Shown piece after piece: positions 48,361-57,206 of a stretch of DNA of 64,000 bases. The notes under the pieces are model-generated. The model was not told the DNA's origin, did not search any database, and saw nothing but the letters and a program-made list of their open reading frames with translations. This stretch comes from Cellulosimicrobium cellulans. Lineage in GTDB: Bacteria; Actinomycetota; Actinomycetes; Actinomycetales; Cellulomonadaceae. Position 1 is the first letter of the stretch. The number at the start of each line of letters is the position of its first letter. Location: contig NZ_BJNZ01000007.1 of the NCBI RefSeq assembly GCF_006539945.1, positions 124,001-188,000 on the forward strand, given 5' to 3'. Made by a program: the position numbers and the translations under genes.

Positions 48361-49161
48361 GTGGACGTGCGCGAACGCAACAACGTGCGTGTCGCGGGGC
48401 CGTCGGACGCACCGACGATGGTCTTCGCGCACGGCTTCGGTGGCGACCAGTCGATGTGGCGCTTCGTCGCGCCGGTCTTCGCGGCGGACCACCGGGTCGT
48501 GCTCTTCGACCACTCGGGGTGCGGTGCGTCCCACCCGGCCTCGTGGGACCCCGCGCGGCACGGAGAGCTCGCGGGGTACGTCGCGGACCTGGTCGAGATC
48601 GTGGAGGACGTCGCGGACGAGCCCGTGATCCTCGTCGGCCACTCGGTGAGCGCGGTGATCGCGCTCCTCGCCGCGGCGGACCGGCCCGACCTCGTCGACC
48701 GCCTGGTGCTCGTCGGGCCGAGCCCCCGGTACATCGACGACGAGGGATACCGCGGCGGGTTCTCCGCGGAGGAGATCGACGAGCTCCTCGAGACGATGGA
48801 CGCGAACTACCTGGGCTGGACGCAGGCGATGGCGCCGGTGATCGTCGGGAACCCCGACCGCCCGGCGCTGGGCGACGAGCTCGCGGAGGTCTTCCGCCGG
48901 AACGACCCGGCGATCGCCCGGCAGTTCGCGCGCGTGACGTTCCTCGGCGACAACCGGGCGGACCTGGCGCGCGTGCGGACGCCGAGCCTCGTCGTGCAGA
49001 GCCGCGAGGACGTCATCGCCCCGCAGGCGGTAGGTCGGTACGTGCACGAGCACCTGCCGGCGAGCGAGCTGGTCGTCATCGACTCGGTCGGGCACTGCCC
49101 CAACCTCTCGCACCCGGCGCTCCTCGTCGGGGCGATGCGGGACTGGCTCGGGGGCACCTGA
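48361..49161 (+). CDS. rsbQ: RsbQ-like alpha/beta hydrolase
   Basis: 266 residues. Triad Ser95 (VGHSVSA), Asp217 (SREDVIAP), His245 (VGHCPNLSHP), the same spacing as Bacillus subtilis RsbQ (96/219/247). FAHGFGGDQSMWRFVAP and DHSGCGAS give the oxyanion region. RsbQ is required for the energy-stress phosphatase RsbP; the family also includes plant KAI2/D14 receptors. The stop shares a base with the start of the RsbP-like gene, so the pair is coupled. GTG 7 nt after TACGCT: leaderless. Confidence 0.9.
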   Translation: MDVRERNNVRVAGPSDAPTMVFAHGFGGDQSMWRFVAPVFAADHRVVLFDHSGCGASHPASWDPARHGELAGYVADLVEIVEDVADEPVILVGHSVSAVIALLAAADRPDLVDRLVLVGPSPRYIDDEGYRGGFSAEEIDELLETMDANYLGWTQAMAPVIVGNPDRPALGDELAEVFRRNDPAIARQFARVTFLGDNRADLARVRTPSLVVQSREDVIAPQAVGRYVHEHLPASELVVIDSVGHCPNLSHPALLVGAMRDWLGGT

Positions 49162-50726
49162 TGGTGATGTCGCGCGGCGAGCGCTGGGTGCTCGCGCCCG
49201 TCGCGCTCCTGCTCCTCGACGCGGAGGGGCGGGTGCTCGACGCGAACGACGAGCTCCTGCGGATGCTGGACGTACCGGACGTGGAGGCGGTCGCCGGGCG
49301 GCGGCTCGCGGACCTGCTCACGGTGGGCGGCCGCATCTACTGGGAGACGCACCTGGGCCCGCGCCTGCACATCGAGGGCCGGGTCGACGAGGTCGCGGTC
49401 GAGCTGCGCACGCCGCGGGGGCGCGAGCCGGTGCTGCTCACCGCGATCGGGCGCGAGGTCCGGGGCGAGCGCCTCGTCGAGGTCGCGATGCTGGGCGCGC
49501 GCGAGCGGTCCCGGTTCGAGCAGGAGCTGGTGGGCGCGCGGCGCGCGGCGGAGGAGGCTGAGCGCCGCGTCCGGCTGCTGCACGGCATCGCTGCGGACCT
49601 CGCGAGCGTCGCCGGTCTCGACGGCGTCGCGTGGGTGCTGCTCCGGGCGGCGGTGACGATGCTCGGGGCGGGCGACGCGGCCCTGTGGACACCCCAGGAG
49701 GGCGGACCGCTCCGACGCTGGGGCGGTGCGGCGGGGGTGACCGCGCCCACGATCGACGAGCTGGCCGAGGCGGGCGTGCGCGCGGACGGGACCGTCGTCG
49801 TCCCGCTGCGCACGGCCGGGGCGCTGCTCGGCGTCCTCGCCCTGGAGCCGCGCCGGGCGGCGGGCTCGGAGCCGGTCGACCTCGGCACGGCCGCCGCGGC
49901 CGGGCAGCTCGCGGCGCTCGCCCTGGCCCGGGCGACGACCCACGAGCAGAGCGTGTCGGTCGCGAGCGAGCTCCAGGGCGCGATGCTGTCGGACGGGATC
50001 GTCGCCGACCCGCACGTGGAGATCGCCGCCTGCTACCGCCCTGGTGTGCACGACCTGCAGGTCGGCGGTGACTGGTACGACACGTTCCGCGTGGCACCGG
50101 ACATCGTCGCGCTCTCCGTCGGGGACGTGGTGGGGCGCGGGCTCAAGGCCGCGACCGCGATGGGGCAGCTGCGGACGGCGGTCCGCGCGGCGTCGGACAC
50201 GGGCCTGCCGCCCGAGGAGGTGGTGGAGCGGCTCGACCGGTTCGTCGACCGGACGGGGACGGGCTTCATGGCGAGCCTCGTGTACGGGGAGCTCGAGCTG
50301 CTCGAGGGGGTGCTGCGCTACACGTGCGCCGGTCACCTGCCGCCGCTGCTCGTCCGCGCGGACGGGTCGGCGGGCTACCTGTGGGAGGCGCGGTCCACAC
50401 CGTTGGGAGTCCGGGGCACGACGCCGCGCGTCGCCGACACCGTCACGCTCGCCCCGGGCGACCTGCTGCTGCTCTTCACCGACGGCGTCGTCGAGCGCCG
50501 CGACCGGCCGCTCGCGCTCGCGCTCGACGAGCTCGCGGAGATCGTCACGAACGCGCTCGGGGCCGGGCTGAGCGGCGCGGAGCTGCTGGAGGCGGTCGTC
50601 GCGCGCGCGCCCGAGGACGACGACGCGTGCCTGCTCGCGGTGCGCTGGCTCGGACCGGAGGCGTCGGGCGTGCCCGCGACGGAGACGTCGCGCGTGGCGT
50701 CAGCGGACGAAGAACGGGCCGGCTGA
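49161..50726 (+). CDS. rsbP: RsbP-like PP2C phosphatase with PAS and GAF regions
   Basis: 521 residues. An N-terminal PAS-like domain (PVALLLLDAEGRVLDANDELLRMLD...RIYWETHLGPRLH), a coiled coil (about 115-138), a GAF-like domain (about 140-270), then a SpoIIE/PP2C phosphatase with GGDWYD (from residue 302), VGDVVGRG, TCAGHLPPLL and FTDGVVERRD. By analogy it dephosphorylates an anti-sigma antagonist when its PAS domain and RsbQ signal. No RsbV/RsbW/sigma genes are adjacent. 3' end overlaps the convergent Nudix gene by 27 bp. Confidence 0.87.
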   Translation: MVMSRGERWVLAPVALLLLDAEGRVLDANDELLRMLDVPDVEAVAGRRLADLLTVGGRIYWETHLGPRLHIEGRVDEVAVELRTPRGREPVLLTAIGREVRGERLVEVAMLGARERSRFEQELVGARRAAEEAERRVRLLHGIAADLASVAGLDGVAWVLLRAAVTMLGAGDAALWTPQEGGPLRRWGGAAGVTAPTIDELAEAGVRADGTVVVPLRTAGALLGVLALEPRRAAGSEPVDLGTAAAAGQLAALALARATTHEQSVSVASELQGAMLSDGIVADPHVEIAACYRPGVHDLQVGGDWYDTFRVAPDIVALSVGDVVGRGLKAATAMGQLRTAVRAASDTGLPPEEVVERLDRFVDRTGTGFMASLVYGELELLEGVLRYTCAGHLPPLLVRADGSAGYLWEARSTPLGVRGTTPRVADTVTLAPGDLLLLFTDGVVERRDRPLALALDELAEIVTNALGAGLSGAELLEAVVARAPEDDDACLLAVRWLGPEASGVPATETSRVASADEERAG

Positions 50727-51197
50727 CGGGTCGGCGAGCCGGCCCAGCGCGTGGCCGAGGCGCTCGACGCTGGAGCGCGCGAGGTCGTCGGGCAGGTCGT
50801 CCGGGGCGAACCATGCGACCGCGAGCGACTCGTCGTCCGCGACGTGCGCCGCCGCCGCGGCGGCGGGGGACACGGGTCGGCACAGGAACGCGAGGTCGAG
50901 GTACTGCGACCGGTCGCCGTTGGGGTACTCGACCGGTTCCGTGACGGTCACGGCGACGAGCACGTCCACGACGACGTCGACCCCCGTCTCCTCGCGCACC
51001 TCGCGCACGAGCCCGACCGCGGGGTCCTCGCCGGGCTCGAGGATCCCGCTGATCACGGCCCACTGCCCGGTGTCGGCGCGCTGCCCGAGCAGCAGGCGGC
51101 CGTCGTCGTCCACCACGACCGCCGACACGCCCGGCATCCACAGGAGGTCGGTCCCGATGCGGGAGCGGAGCGTGGCGACGAACTCGGGGATCGGCAT
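50700..51197 (-). CDS. Nudix hydrolase
   Basis: 165 residues. The Nudix box G-x5-E-x7-REVREETG starts at GILEPGEDP; GVSAVVVDDDGRLLLGQRADTGQWAVISG precedes it and the DLAFLCRP strand follows, as in ADP-ribose/NADH-pyrophosphatase-like or MutT-like members. Substrate not predictable. ATG 7 nt after a minus-strand TAGGCT: leaderless. The 3' end overlaps the phosphatase gene by 27 bp. Confidence 0.93.
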   Translation of the reverse strand: MPIPEFVATLRSRIGTDLLWMPGVSAVVVDDDGRLLLGQRADTGQWAVISGILEPGEDPAVGLVREVREETGVDVVVDVLVAVTVTEPVEYPNGDRSQYLDLAFLCRPVSPAAAAAAHVADDESLAVAWFAPDDLPDDLARSSVERLGHALGRLADPSAGPFFVR

Positions 51198-51274
51198 GTC
51201 CCGAGCCTAGGTCGTCCGACCGGCAGGTGAGACGCGCCGTCCGACCCTCGGAGGGCCTGTGCTACGGTCACCTC

Positions 51275-51340
51275 GTGACTTCTCAGTGGTATTGGCGCTT
51301 TACGCAGGCTCCCGGTGGGGCCGTGCGGGCGCTCGCCTGA
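51275..51340 (+). CDS. Aromatic-amino-acid leader peptide of aroG
   Basis: 21-residue peptide beginning MTSQWYWRF: Trp, Tyr, Trp and Phe codons within five positions. GTG start 6 nt after TACGGT (51263-51268), so leaderless. It lies 173 nt upstream of the DAHP synthase gene with a terminator-like hairpin between. Inference: classic ribosome-mediated attenuation, stalling on Trp/Tyr/Phe codons when charged tRNA is scarce. Confidence 0.85.
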   Translation: MTSQWYWRFTQAPGGAVRALA

Positions 51341-51370
51341 CCACAGATCACCACCCGGAGCCAGCACAGG

Positions 51371-51400
51371 GCCTTGGACGCGGACCGCGTCCGGGCCCTT
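51371..51400 (+). promoter_or_regulatory. Attenuator hairpin before aroG
   Basis: GGGCC-TT-GGACGC pairs with GCGTCC-G-GGCCC (51371-51400), followed by TTCGTCG. It begins 30 nt after the leader-peptide stop. The leader's own 3' part (GGTGGGGCCGTGCGGGC) could pair with GGCCC-side bases as an alternative structure. The rest to 51513 shows only the AGGAG ribosome site. Confidence 0.7.
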
Positions 51401-51513
51401 CGTCGTGAGACGGGCCGCTCCGGGACCACGGGCGGCAGCAGGCCGGTGGAGCGCCGCTGGGCACCCGACTCACGGCGGTCCCAGACCCCCGCCGCACAGA
51501 CCAGGAGCCTCCC

Positions 51514-52674
51514 GTGACCAGCACGACCACCCCGCCCGAAGCCGCGGCGTCCGACGCGTCGACCGAGCGCGTGACGAGTACCGTCGACCCCGTGGACAGC
51601 CCCGAGCTCCAGGCCCGCACGAGCGACCTGCGGGTCCGCGCGCTCGACGCGCTCCCCGCCCCGCGCACGATGCTCGCCGACCTGCCGCTCGGCGCGACCC
51701 GCAGCGACCTCGTGACGACGTCGCGCCGCGAGGTCCGCGACGTCCTCGCGGGCGACGACGACCGCCTGCTCGTCATCGTCGGCCCGTGCTCGGTGCACGA
51801 CCCCGACGCCGCGCTCGAGTACGCGGGGCGCCTGGCCGCCGTCGCGCACGAGCTCGCGGACGACCTCATGATCGTCATGCGCGTGTACTTCGAGAAGCCG
51901 CGCACCACGGTCGGTTGGAAGGGCCTCATCAACGACCCGCACCTGGACGGGTCGCACGACGTACGCCACGGCCTGCGCCTCGCGCGCGAGGTGCTGCTCG
52001 GCGTCCTCGACGCCGGCGTCCCGGCCGCGTGCGAGTTCCTCGAGCCGACGAGCCCGCAGTACATCGCCGACGCCGTGTCGTGGGGCGCGATCGGCGCGCG
52101 CAACGCCGAGTCGCAGGTGCACCGCCAGCTCGCGTCGGGCCTGTCCATGCCCGTCGGGTTCAAGAACGCGACGGACGGCGACGTGCAGATCGCGGTCGAC
52201 GGCTGCATCACCGCCGCGAGCGAGCACACGTTCTTCGGCATGGACTCGCTCGGGCGCGCCGCCGCCGTCGAGACCGCGGGCAACCCGGACTGCCACGTCA
52301 TCCTGCGCGGTGGGCGCTCGGGCCCCAACTACGGGGCCGACGACGTCGCGGCGGCGCTCGCCGTCGCGCGCACCTCGGGCCGCGGCGGGGTCACGGAGCA
52401 CGGGCTCGTCGTGGACGCGTCGCACGGCAACTCGGGCAAGAGCCACGTGCGCCAGGCGGAGGTCGTGCGCGAGGTCTCCGCACGCCTGGCCGAGGGCGAG
52501 CAGGGCATCACGGGGCTCATGATGGAGAGCTTCCTCGTCGCCGGGGCCCAGAAGCCCGCGCCGAGCGGCCTCGTGTACGGGCAGTCGGTCACCGACGCGT
52601 GCATCGACTGGGAGACCACGGCCGACCTCCTGCGCGAGCTCGCGGGCGCGGTCCGCTCCCGGCGCGCGCTCTGA
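51514..52674 (+). CDS. aroG: 3-deoxy-7-phosphoheptulonate synthase, class I (AroG/F/H type)
   Basis: First step of the shikimate pathway: phosphoenolpyruvate plus erythrose 4-phosphate to DAHP. 386 residues: VGPCSVHDPDAALEYA, RVYFEKPRTTVGWKGLINDPHLDGS, GARNAESQVHRQLASGLSMPVGFKN, ILRGG, DASHGNSGKSHVRQ and MMESFLVAGAQ are the catalytic and metal-binding motifs. The class I type, not the class II common in actinobacteria, is notable. Control by the upstream aromatic leader peptide is likely. GTG start behind CAGGAG. Confidence 0.95.
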   Translation: MTSTTTPPEAAASDASTERVTSTVDPVDSPELQARTSDLRVRALDALPAPRTMLADLPLGATRSDLVTTSRREVRDVLAGDDDRLLVIVGPCSVHDPDAALEYAGRLAAVAHELADDLMIVMRVYFEKPRTTVGWKGLINDPHLDGSHDVRHGLRLAREVLLGVLDAGVPAACEFLEPTSPQYIADAVSWGAIGARNAESQVHRQLASGLSMPVGFKNATDGDVQIAVDGCITAASEHTFFGMDSLGRAAAVETAGNPDCHVILRGGRSGPNYGADDVAAALAVARTSGRGGVTEHGLVVDASHGNSGKSHVRQAEVVREVSARLAEGEQGITGLMMESFLVAGAQKPAPSGLVYGQSVTDACIDWETTADLLRELAGAVRSRRAL

Positions 52675-52696
52675 CCGGTGCCGACGGGACCGGCAC

Positions 52697-52723
52697 CCAT
52701 CCGTCCGCACGTCGGCGCCGAAC
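52697..52723 (+). promoter_or_regulatory. SigK-type promoter before sigK
   Basis: CCATCC (52697-52702), 15-nt spacer, CCGAAC (52718-52723). Identical in both boxes and spacing to sites before the fasciclin and dipZ genes. The mycobacterial SigK consensus is close to CCATCC-N-CCGAAT. Implies autoregulation. Confidence 0.85.
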
Positions 52724-52771
52724 CCAGGGTGTCCCGGACGGACCGGGACGGTGCCGGCGACGGGAGGTCGC

Positions 52772-53410
52772 GTGCCGAGAGCCGTGGTCGACGCGCCGCA
52801 GCGCGTGCGGGAGGCGCCCGTGCTGCACACTGACCGGGTGCCACCTCCCGTGACGACGAACCCGGCGGTCGACGCCGCCCTCGCGGCGTGCGCCGACGGC
52901 GACCCGTCGGCGTTCGCGCCCGTCTACGACGCGCTCGCGCCGGTCGCCTACGGCACGTGCCTGGGGATCCTGCGGGACCCGGACCACGCGGCGGAGGTCG
53001 TCCAGGAGGTGATGGTCGAGGTGTGGCAGACGGCGGAGCGGTACGACGCGACGCGCGGCTCGGCGCGCACGTGGGTCGCGACGCTCGCGCGGAGACGGGC
53101 CGTGGACCGCGTGCGCGCCGAGCAGGCGCGCCGCGACCGGGACCAGCGCGACGTGGACGCGTCGACGGCCGCGGCACCGCGGGACGTGGTCGTGGAGGAC
53201 GTCGAGCGGCGGCTGGAGGGCGCGGCCGTGCGGCGTTGCCTGGACTCGCTCACGGCGACGCAGCGGGAGGCGGTCGTGCAGGCGTACTACGGCGGTCTCA
53301 CGTACCGCGAGGTCGCCGAGCGGCTCGACGCGGCCCTCCCGACCGTGAAGTCGCGGATCCGGGACGGGCTCCTGCGTCTGCGTGACTGCCTGGGGGTGCG
53401 CCGTGGCTGA
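52772..53410 (+). CDS. sigK: ECF sigma factor SigK
   Basis: Group IV sigma factor. Region 2: DGDPSAFAPVYDALAPVAYGTCLGILRDPDHAAEVVQEVMVEVWQTAERYD; region 4: LDSLTATQREAVVQAYYGGLTYREVAERLDAALPTVKSRIRDGLLRLRDCLG, as in the SigK group (ECF19). The start is uncertain: GTG 52772 (GGGAGG, 4 nt), GTG 52820 (GGGAGG, 5 nt) or GTG 52838, 6 nt after CACACT, are in frame and all precede region 2. Overlaps rskA by 8 nt. Gene order sigK-rskA-fasciclin-dipZ matches the mycobacterial SigK regulon. Confidence 0.92.
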   Translation: MPRAVVDAPQRVREAPVLHTDRVPPPVTTNPAVDAALAACADGDPSAFAPVYDALAPVAYGTCLGILRDPDHAAEVVQEVMVEVWQTAERYDATRGSARTWVATLARRRAVDRVRAEQARRDRDQRDVDASTAAAPRDVVVEDVERRLEGAAVRRCLDSLTATQREAVVQAYYGGLTYREVAERLDAALPTVKSRIRDGLLRLRDCLGVRRG

Positions 53411-54197
53411 CGAGACCTCGCCGCGCGGGGCCGGTGCGGACGACCTGAGGGACGTCCGCGACCTGCTGCCCGCCTACGCGCTCGACGCCGTGGACGACGT
53501 CGAGCGGCGCGCCGTCGAGCGCCTGCTCGCGGCCGACCCCGACGCGCGTCGGGAGCTCGACGAGTACCGCGACGTCGTGGCGGCGTTCGCGGTGGAGAGC
53601 GCCCCGCCTCCCGGGCTGCGCGACGCGGTGCTGACCCGTGTGGCCGCGTCCGCCGGGACGGACGAGGCGCCGCGTACCGGGACGGACACGTCCGCCGGAG
53701 AGGGCACGGGGGACGGCGTCGTCGTCGACCTCGCGGCCGCACGCCGCGCACGCCGCCGACGCTGGACCGGGCTCGCGGCGGCGGTGGCCGCGGTGGTCGC
53801 GGTGGCCGTCCCGACGACGGTCGCGGTCCGCGCGACGCAGGAGCAGTCGCGCCTGGAGGCGCAGGCGGACGCGATCGAGCGCATGCTCTCCGACCCCGAC
53901 GCGACGATCCTGCACGGCGACGTGGCGGGCGGCGGGCAGGCGTCCGTCCTCGCCGCGGGTGACGACATGTTCTTCCGCGCGTCCGACCTGCCCGACGCGG
54001 GCGACGACCGCGACTACCAGCTCTGGGTGGTCGAGCCCGACGGCGCCGTCGTCTCGGCGGGCGTCCTCGACGTCCAGGACGGCAGCACGTCGCGGCTCGT
54101 CCAGGGCGAGCCGGGCGTCGGCATGGCCGTGACGGTCGAGCCGGCGGGCGGCTCGGAGCAGCCGACGGCGGACCCGGTGGTCGCGCTCGTCGGCTGA
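53403..54197 (+). CDS. rskA: Anti-sigma-K factor RskA
   Basis: 264 residues: a cytoplasmic N-terminal sigma-binding domain (VRDLLPAYALDAVDDVERRAVERLLAADPDARRELDEYRDVVAAFA), one membrane helix (about 121-142) after an Arg cluster, and an extracytoplasmic RskA domain (ATILHGDVAGGGQASVLAAGDDMFFRASDLPDAGDDRDYQLWVVEPDGAVVSAG). It holds SigK at the membrane; regulated cleavage releases it in mycobacteria. No zinc-binding HxxxCxxC is present, as expected for RskA. GTG start inside the sigK end. Confidence 0.93.
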   Translation: MADETSPRGAGADDLRDVRDLLPAYALDAVDDVERRAVERLLAADPDARRELDEYRDVVAAFAVESAPPPGLRDAVLTRVAASAGTDEAPRTGTDTSAGEGTGDGVVVDLAAARRARRRRWTGLAAAVAAVVAVAVPTTVAVRATQEQSRLEAQADAIERMLSDPDATILHGDVAGGGQASVLAAGDDMFFRASDLPDAGDDRDYQLWVVEPDGAVVSAGVLDVQDGSTSRLVQGEPGVGMAVTVEPAGGSEQPTADPVVALVG

Positions 54198-54253
54198 GCG
54201 ACACGGCCCGGAGGGGTCGGGACGCGCGCGAGAAAACTCGTGCCGATCCCGAC

Positions 54254-54280
54254 CCATCCGCCCGGGGTCGCGCTCCGAAC
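54254..54280 (+). promoter_or_regulatory. SigK-type promoter before the fasciclin gene
   Basis: CCATCC (54254-54259), 15-nt spacer, CCGAAC (54275-54280), 50 nt before the ATG. Same element as at 52697 and 55160. Confidence 0.85.
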
Positions 54281-54330
54281 CCTCGGCATGACGCCCCGCA
54301 CCGGCGGGGCGACGACCCGAGGAGAGTCCG

Positions 54331-55035
54331 ATGAACGTTCGCACCCGCACGTCGTACGCCGTCGCCGGCATCGCCACGCTCGCCGTGCTCGGCCTGTCCG
54401 CGTGCAGCTCCGACTCGGACACGGGGGCCGACTCGACGACGGCCGACTCCCAGGCCGAGGACACCATGACGGACGACTCGACGTCCGACGACATGACCGA
54501 CGACTCGACCGAGGGCTCGGACGACATGGCGGCCGACCCCGCCGCGAACCTCGTGGGCCCCGGCTGCGCCGCCTACGCGGAGCAGGTCCCCGACGGCGCC
54601 GGGTCGATCACCGGGATGTCGACGGACCCCGTCGCCGTGGCGGCGTCGAACAACCCGCTGCTGACCACGCTCACCGCGGCCGTCTCGGGTGAGCTCAACC
54701 CGGACGTCAACCTCGTCGACACGCTCAACGGCGACGAGTTCACCGTGTTCGCCCCCGTCGACGACGCGTTCGCGAAGATCGACGCCGCGACGCTCGACTC
54801 GCTGAAGACGGACTCCGACACGCTGACGAAGATCCTCACGTACCACGTGGTGCCCGGCCAGCTCACGCCCGACCAGGTCGTCGGGGAGCACGAGACCGTC
54901 GAGGGCGGCACGGTCGAGGTGACCGGCTCGGGCGACGAGCTCATGGTCAACGACGCGGCCGTCGTGTGCGGTGGCGTGATGACGCAGAACGCGACCGTGT
55001 ACCTCGTCGACTCGGTGCTCATGCCGACCATGTGA
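54331..55035 (+). CDS. Fasciclin-domain lipoprotein (MPT83/MPT70-like)
   Basis: 234 residues. Lipoprotein signal with lipobox LSAC (Cys25), an acidic Asp/Ser/Thr-rich spacer to about residue 70, then one fasciclin domain: [43 protein letters not shown]...[16 protein letters not shown]...[10 protein letters not shown]. It resembles mycobacterial MPT83/MPT70, the main SigK targets, and has the conserved paired Cys (CAAYAE and VVCGGV). Surface role unknown. GAGGAGAG precedes the ATG. SigK-type promoter upstream. Confidence 0.93.
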   Translation: MNVRTRTSYAVAGIATLAVLGLSACSSDSDTGADSTTADSQAEDTMTDDSTSDDMTDDSTEGSDDMAADPAANLVGPGCAAYAEQVPDGAGSITGMSTDPVAVAASNNPLLTTLTAAVSGELNPDVNLVDTLNGDEFTVFAPVDDAFAKIDAATLDSLKTDSDTLTKILTYHVVPGQLTPDQVVGEHETVEGGTVEVTGSGDELMVNDAAVVCGGVMTQNATVYLVDSVLMPTM

Positions 55036-55159
55036 CCCTCCCGGCGCGTCCAGGAGTGGGCGCGCGGTGGACCCGTGACAGCCGGGTCCCGACGGCCCCG
55101 ACCGGACGGTCGGGGCCGTCGTCGTGCGTCCGGCGACGTCCCCTCGGCGCGCGGTGGAC

Positions 55160-55186
55160 CCATCCGCGACGGCCGCCGGTCCGAAC
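55160..55186 (+). promoter_or_regulatory. SigK-type promoter before dipZ
   Basis: CCATCC (55160-55165), 15-nt spacer, CCGAAC (55181-55186), 7 nt before the dipZ ATG; the transcript would be leaderless. Confidence 0.85.
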
Positions 55187-55193
55187 CCCGGGC

Positions 55194-57200
55194 ATGGAGA
55201 CGCTCATCGTCATCGGCCTGCTCGGGGGACTCATCACGGGGATCTCGCCGTGCATCCTGCCGATGCTCCCCGTCATCTTCTTCGCGGGCGGCGTGCAGGG
55301 CGCGCGCACGGGGCAGACGCCGTCGGCCGCCGCGGAGCCCGGGACGGGCGGCGTCTCCCCGGGGCTGTTCGCGGGCGTCCCTGACGCGGTCCGCGTCGGC
55401 GGCCGCCCCGCCGCGGGGCCGCGCGGCCGGGGCGGCGCGCGGGAGGCCGCCGGGGCGCGGGAGGTCACGGCCCGGCCGACGCGCGGCGGGACGCTCGCCC
55501 TCGACCTGTCGACGGGGGACGAGCCGCGGCCCGTCGCCCCGGCCGACGGCGGGACCGGGCGCCGCGCGTCCCGGCGACCGGCGCGCCCCGCGGGCCGCTC
55601 GTGGCGCCCCTATCTCGTCATCGCGGGCCTGGTCCTCAGCTTCAGCGTCTTCACGCTCCTCGGCTCCCTCCTGCTGACCGCGCTCGGGCTCCCGCAGGAC
55701 CTGCTGCGCTGGGCGGGCATCGTGCTCCTCGTCGCGATCGGCGTGGGGATGATCGTGCCGCGCGTCGAGGAGGTCCTGGAGCGGCCCTTCCGGCGGATCG
55801 CGGCGCTCGGGGCACGACGCGGCGCCGCCCGCCAGGACCGCGGGGCGTTCGTGCTCGGCCTCGGCCTCGGCGTGCTGTACGTGCCGTGCGCCGGGCCCGT
55901 CCTCGCGGCGATCACCGTGGCCGGGGCGACGGGGAACATCGGCCCGGGCACCGTCGCCCTCACGGTGTCGTTCGCGGTCGGGGCGGCGATCCCGCTCCTG
56001 GTCTTCGCGCTCGCGGGGCGACGCGTCGCGGAGCGGGTCCGCGGGTTCCAGCGGCACACGCGCGGCATCCGCGTCACGGGCGGCGTCGTGATGATCGCGC
56101 TCGCGGGCGCGCTCGCGCTCAACCTCCCCGCCGCCCTCCAGCGTGCCCTGCCCGACTACACGGGCGCGCTCCAGCAGCGGGTCGACGAGAACGACGCCGT
56201 GCGCGAGGCGCTCGACCTCGGCGGGCTCGTCACCGACGAGAACCGCGAGCTGTCGAACTGCTCGAACGGCGCGCCCGTGCTGGAGGACTGCGGCACCGCC
56301 CCGGAGCTGCGCGGGATCGACACGTGGCTCAACACCCCGGACGGCGAGGCGCTGACGCTCGACGGGCTGCGGGGCAAGGTCGTGCTCGTCGACTTCTGGA
56401 CCTACTCCTGCATCAACTGCCAGCGCGCGATCCCGCACGTCAACGCCTGGTACGACCGCTACCGCGACGTCGGCGCGGGGTTCGAGGTGATCGGGGTCCA
56501 CACGCCCGAGTTCGCGTTCGAGCGCGAGACGCGCAACGTCGTCGCGGGCGCGCAGGACCTCGGCGTCACCTACCCCGTGGCCCAGGACAACGCCTACGCG
56601 ACCTGGACCGCCTACCGGAACCGCTACTGGCCCGCGCAGTACCTCGTCGACGCCGACGGGACCGTGCGCCACATCCGGTTCGGCGAGGGCGGCTACGAGG
56701 ACACCGAGCGCCTCGTCCGCGAGCTCCTCGAGGACGCGAACCCGGGCGTCGAGCTGCCCGAGCCCACCGCCGTCGGCGACGCCACGCCACGGGACGAGAC
56801 GACGCCGGAGACCTACTTCTCCATCAAGCGCGTCGTCAACTACGCCGGCGAGCCGCGCTACGCCGCGGGGCAGCAGGACTTCACGCTCGCCGACGACCAG
56901 CGGCAGGACACGTTCTCGCTCGGCGGCACGTGGGACGTCGACTTCCAGGGCGCGACCGCGGTGTCCGACGACGCGCGCGTGCGCCTCGCGTACCGCTCGA
57001 CCGACGTCTTCGCGGTGCTCGGCGGCGAGGGCACGGTGACGGCCCGCGTCACGACCGACGGGCGGACCACGACCCGCAAGATCGACGTGTCGGGAAGCCC
57101 GACGCTCTACCCCGTCCTGGAGGGCGACGGCCCGACGGAAGGGCTCGTCGAGCTCGACGTCCCCGCCGGCGTGCAGGTGTTCACCGCGACGTTCGGCTGA
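55194..57200 (+). CDS. dipZ: DipZ: CcdA-like membrane domain fused to thioredoxin and C-terminal domain
   Basis: Moves reducing power across the membrane to extracytoplasmic thiols. 668 residues: CcdA-like helices with Cys20 (ISPCILP) and Cys232 (YVPCAGP), a thioredoxin domain (about 375-520) with CINC (Cys406/Cys409), and a C-terminal beta-rich domain ([25 protein letters not shown]...) as in mycobacterial DipZ. A hydrophilic insertion of about 100 residues, rich in Gly, Ala and Arg, lies between the first two helices. Its partner may be the disulfide-bearing fasciclin protein. SigK-type promoter directly upstream. Confidence 0.93.
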   Translation: METLIVIGLLGGLITGISPCILPMLPVIFFAGGVQGARTGQTPSAAAEPGTGGVSPGLFAGVPDAVRVGGRPAAGPRGRGGAREAAGAREVTARPTRGGTLALDLSTGDEPRPVAPADGGTGRRASRRPARPAGRSWRPYLVIAGLVLSFSVFTLLGSLLLTALGLPQDLLRWAGIVLLVAIGVGMIVPRVEEVLERPFRRIAALGARRGAARQDRGAFVLGLGLGVLYVPCAGPVLAAITVAGATGNIGPGTVALTVSFAVGAAIPLLVFALAGRRVAERVRGFQRHTRGIRVTGGVVMIALAGALALNLPAALQRALPDYTGALQQRVDENDAVREALDLGGLVTDENRELSNCSNGAPVLEDCGTAPELRGIDTWLNTPDGEALTLDGLRGKVVLVDFWTYSCINCQRAIPHVNAWYDRYRDVGAGFEVIGVHTPEFAFERETRNVVAGAQDLGVTYPVAQDNAYATWTAYRNRYWPAQYLVDADGTVRHIRFGEGGYEDTERLVRELLEDANPGVELPEPTAVGDATPRDETTPETYFSIKRVVNYAGEPRYAAGQQDFTLADDQRQDTFSLGGTWDVDFQGATAVSDDARVRLAYRSTDVFAVLGGEGTVTARVTTDGRTTTRKIDVSGSPTLYPVLEGDGPTEGLVELDVPAGVQVFTATFG

Positions 57201-57206
57201 CGCGGG

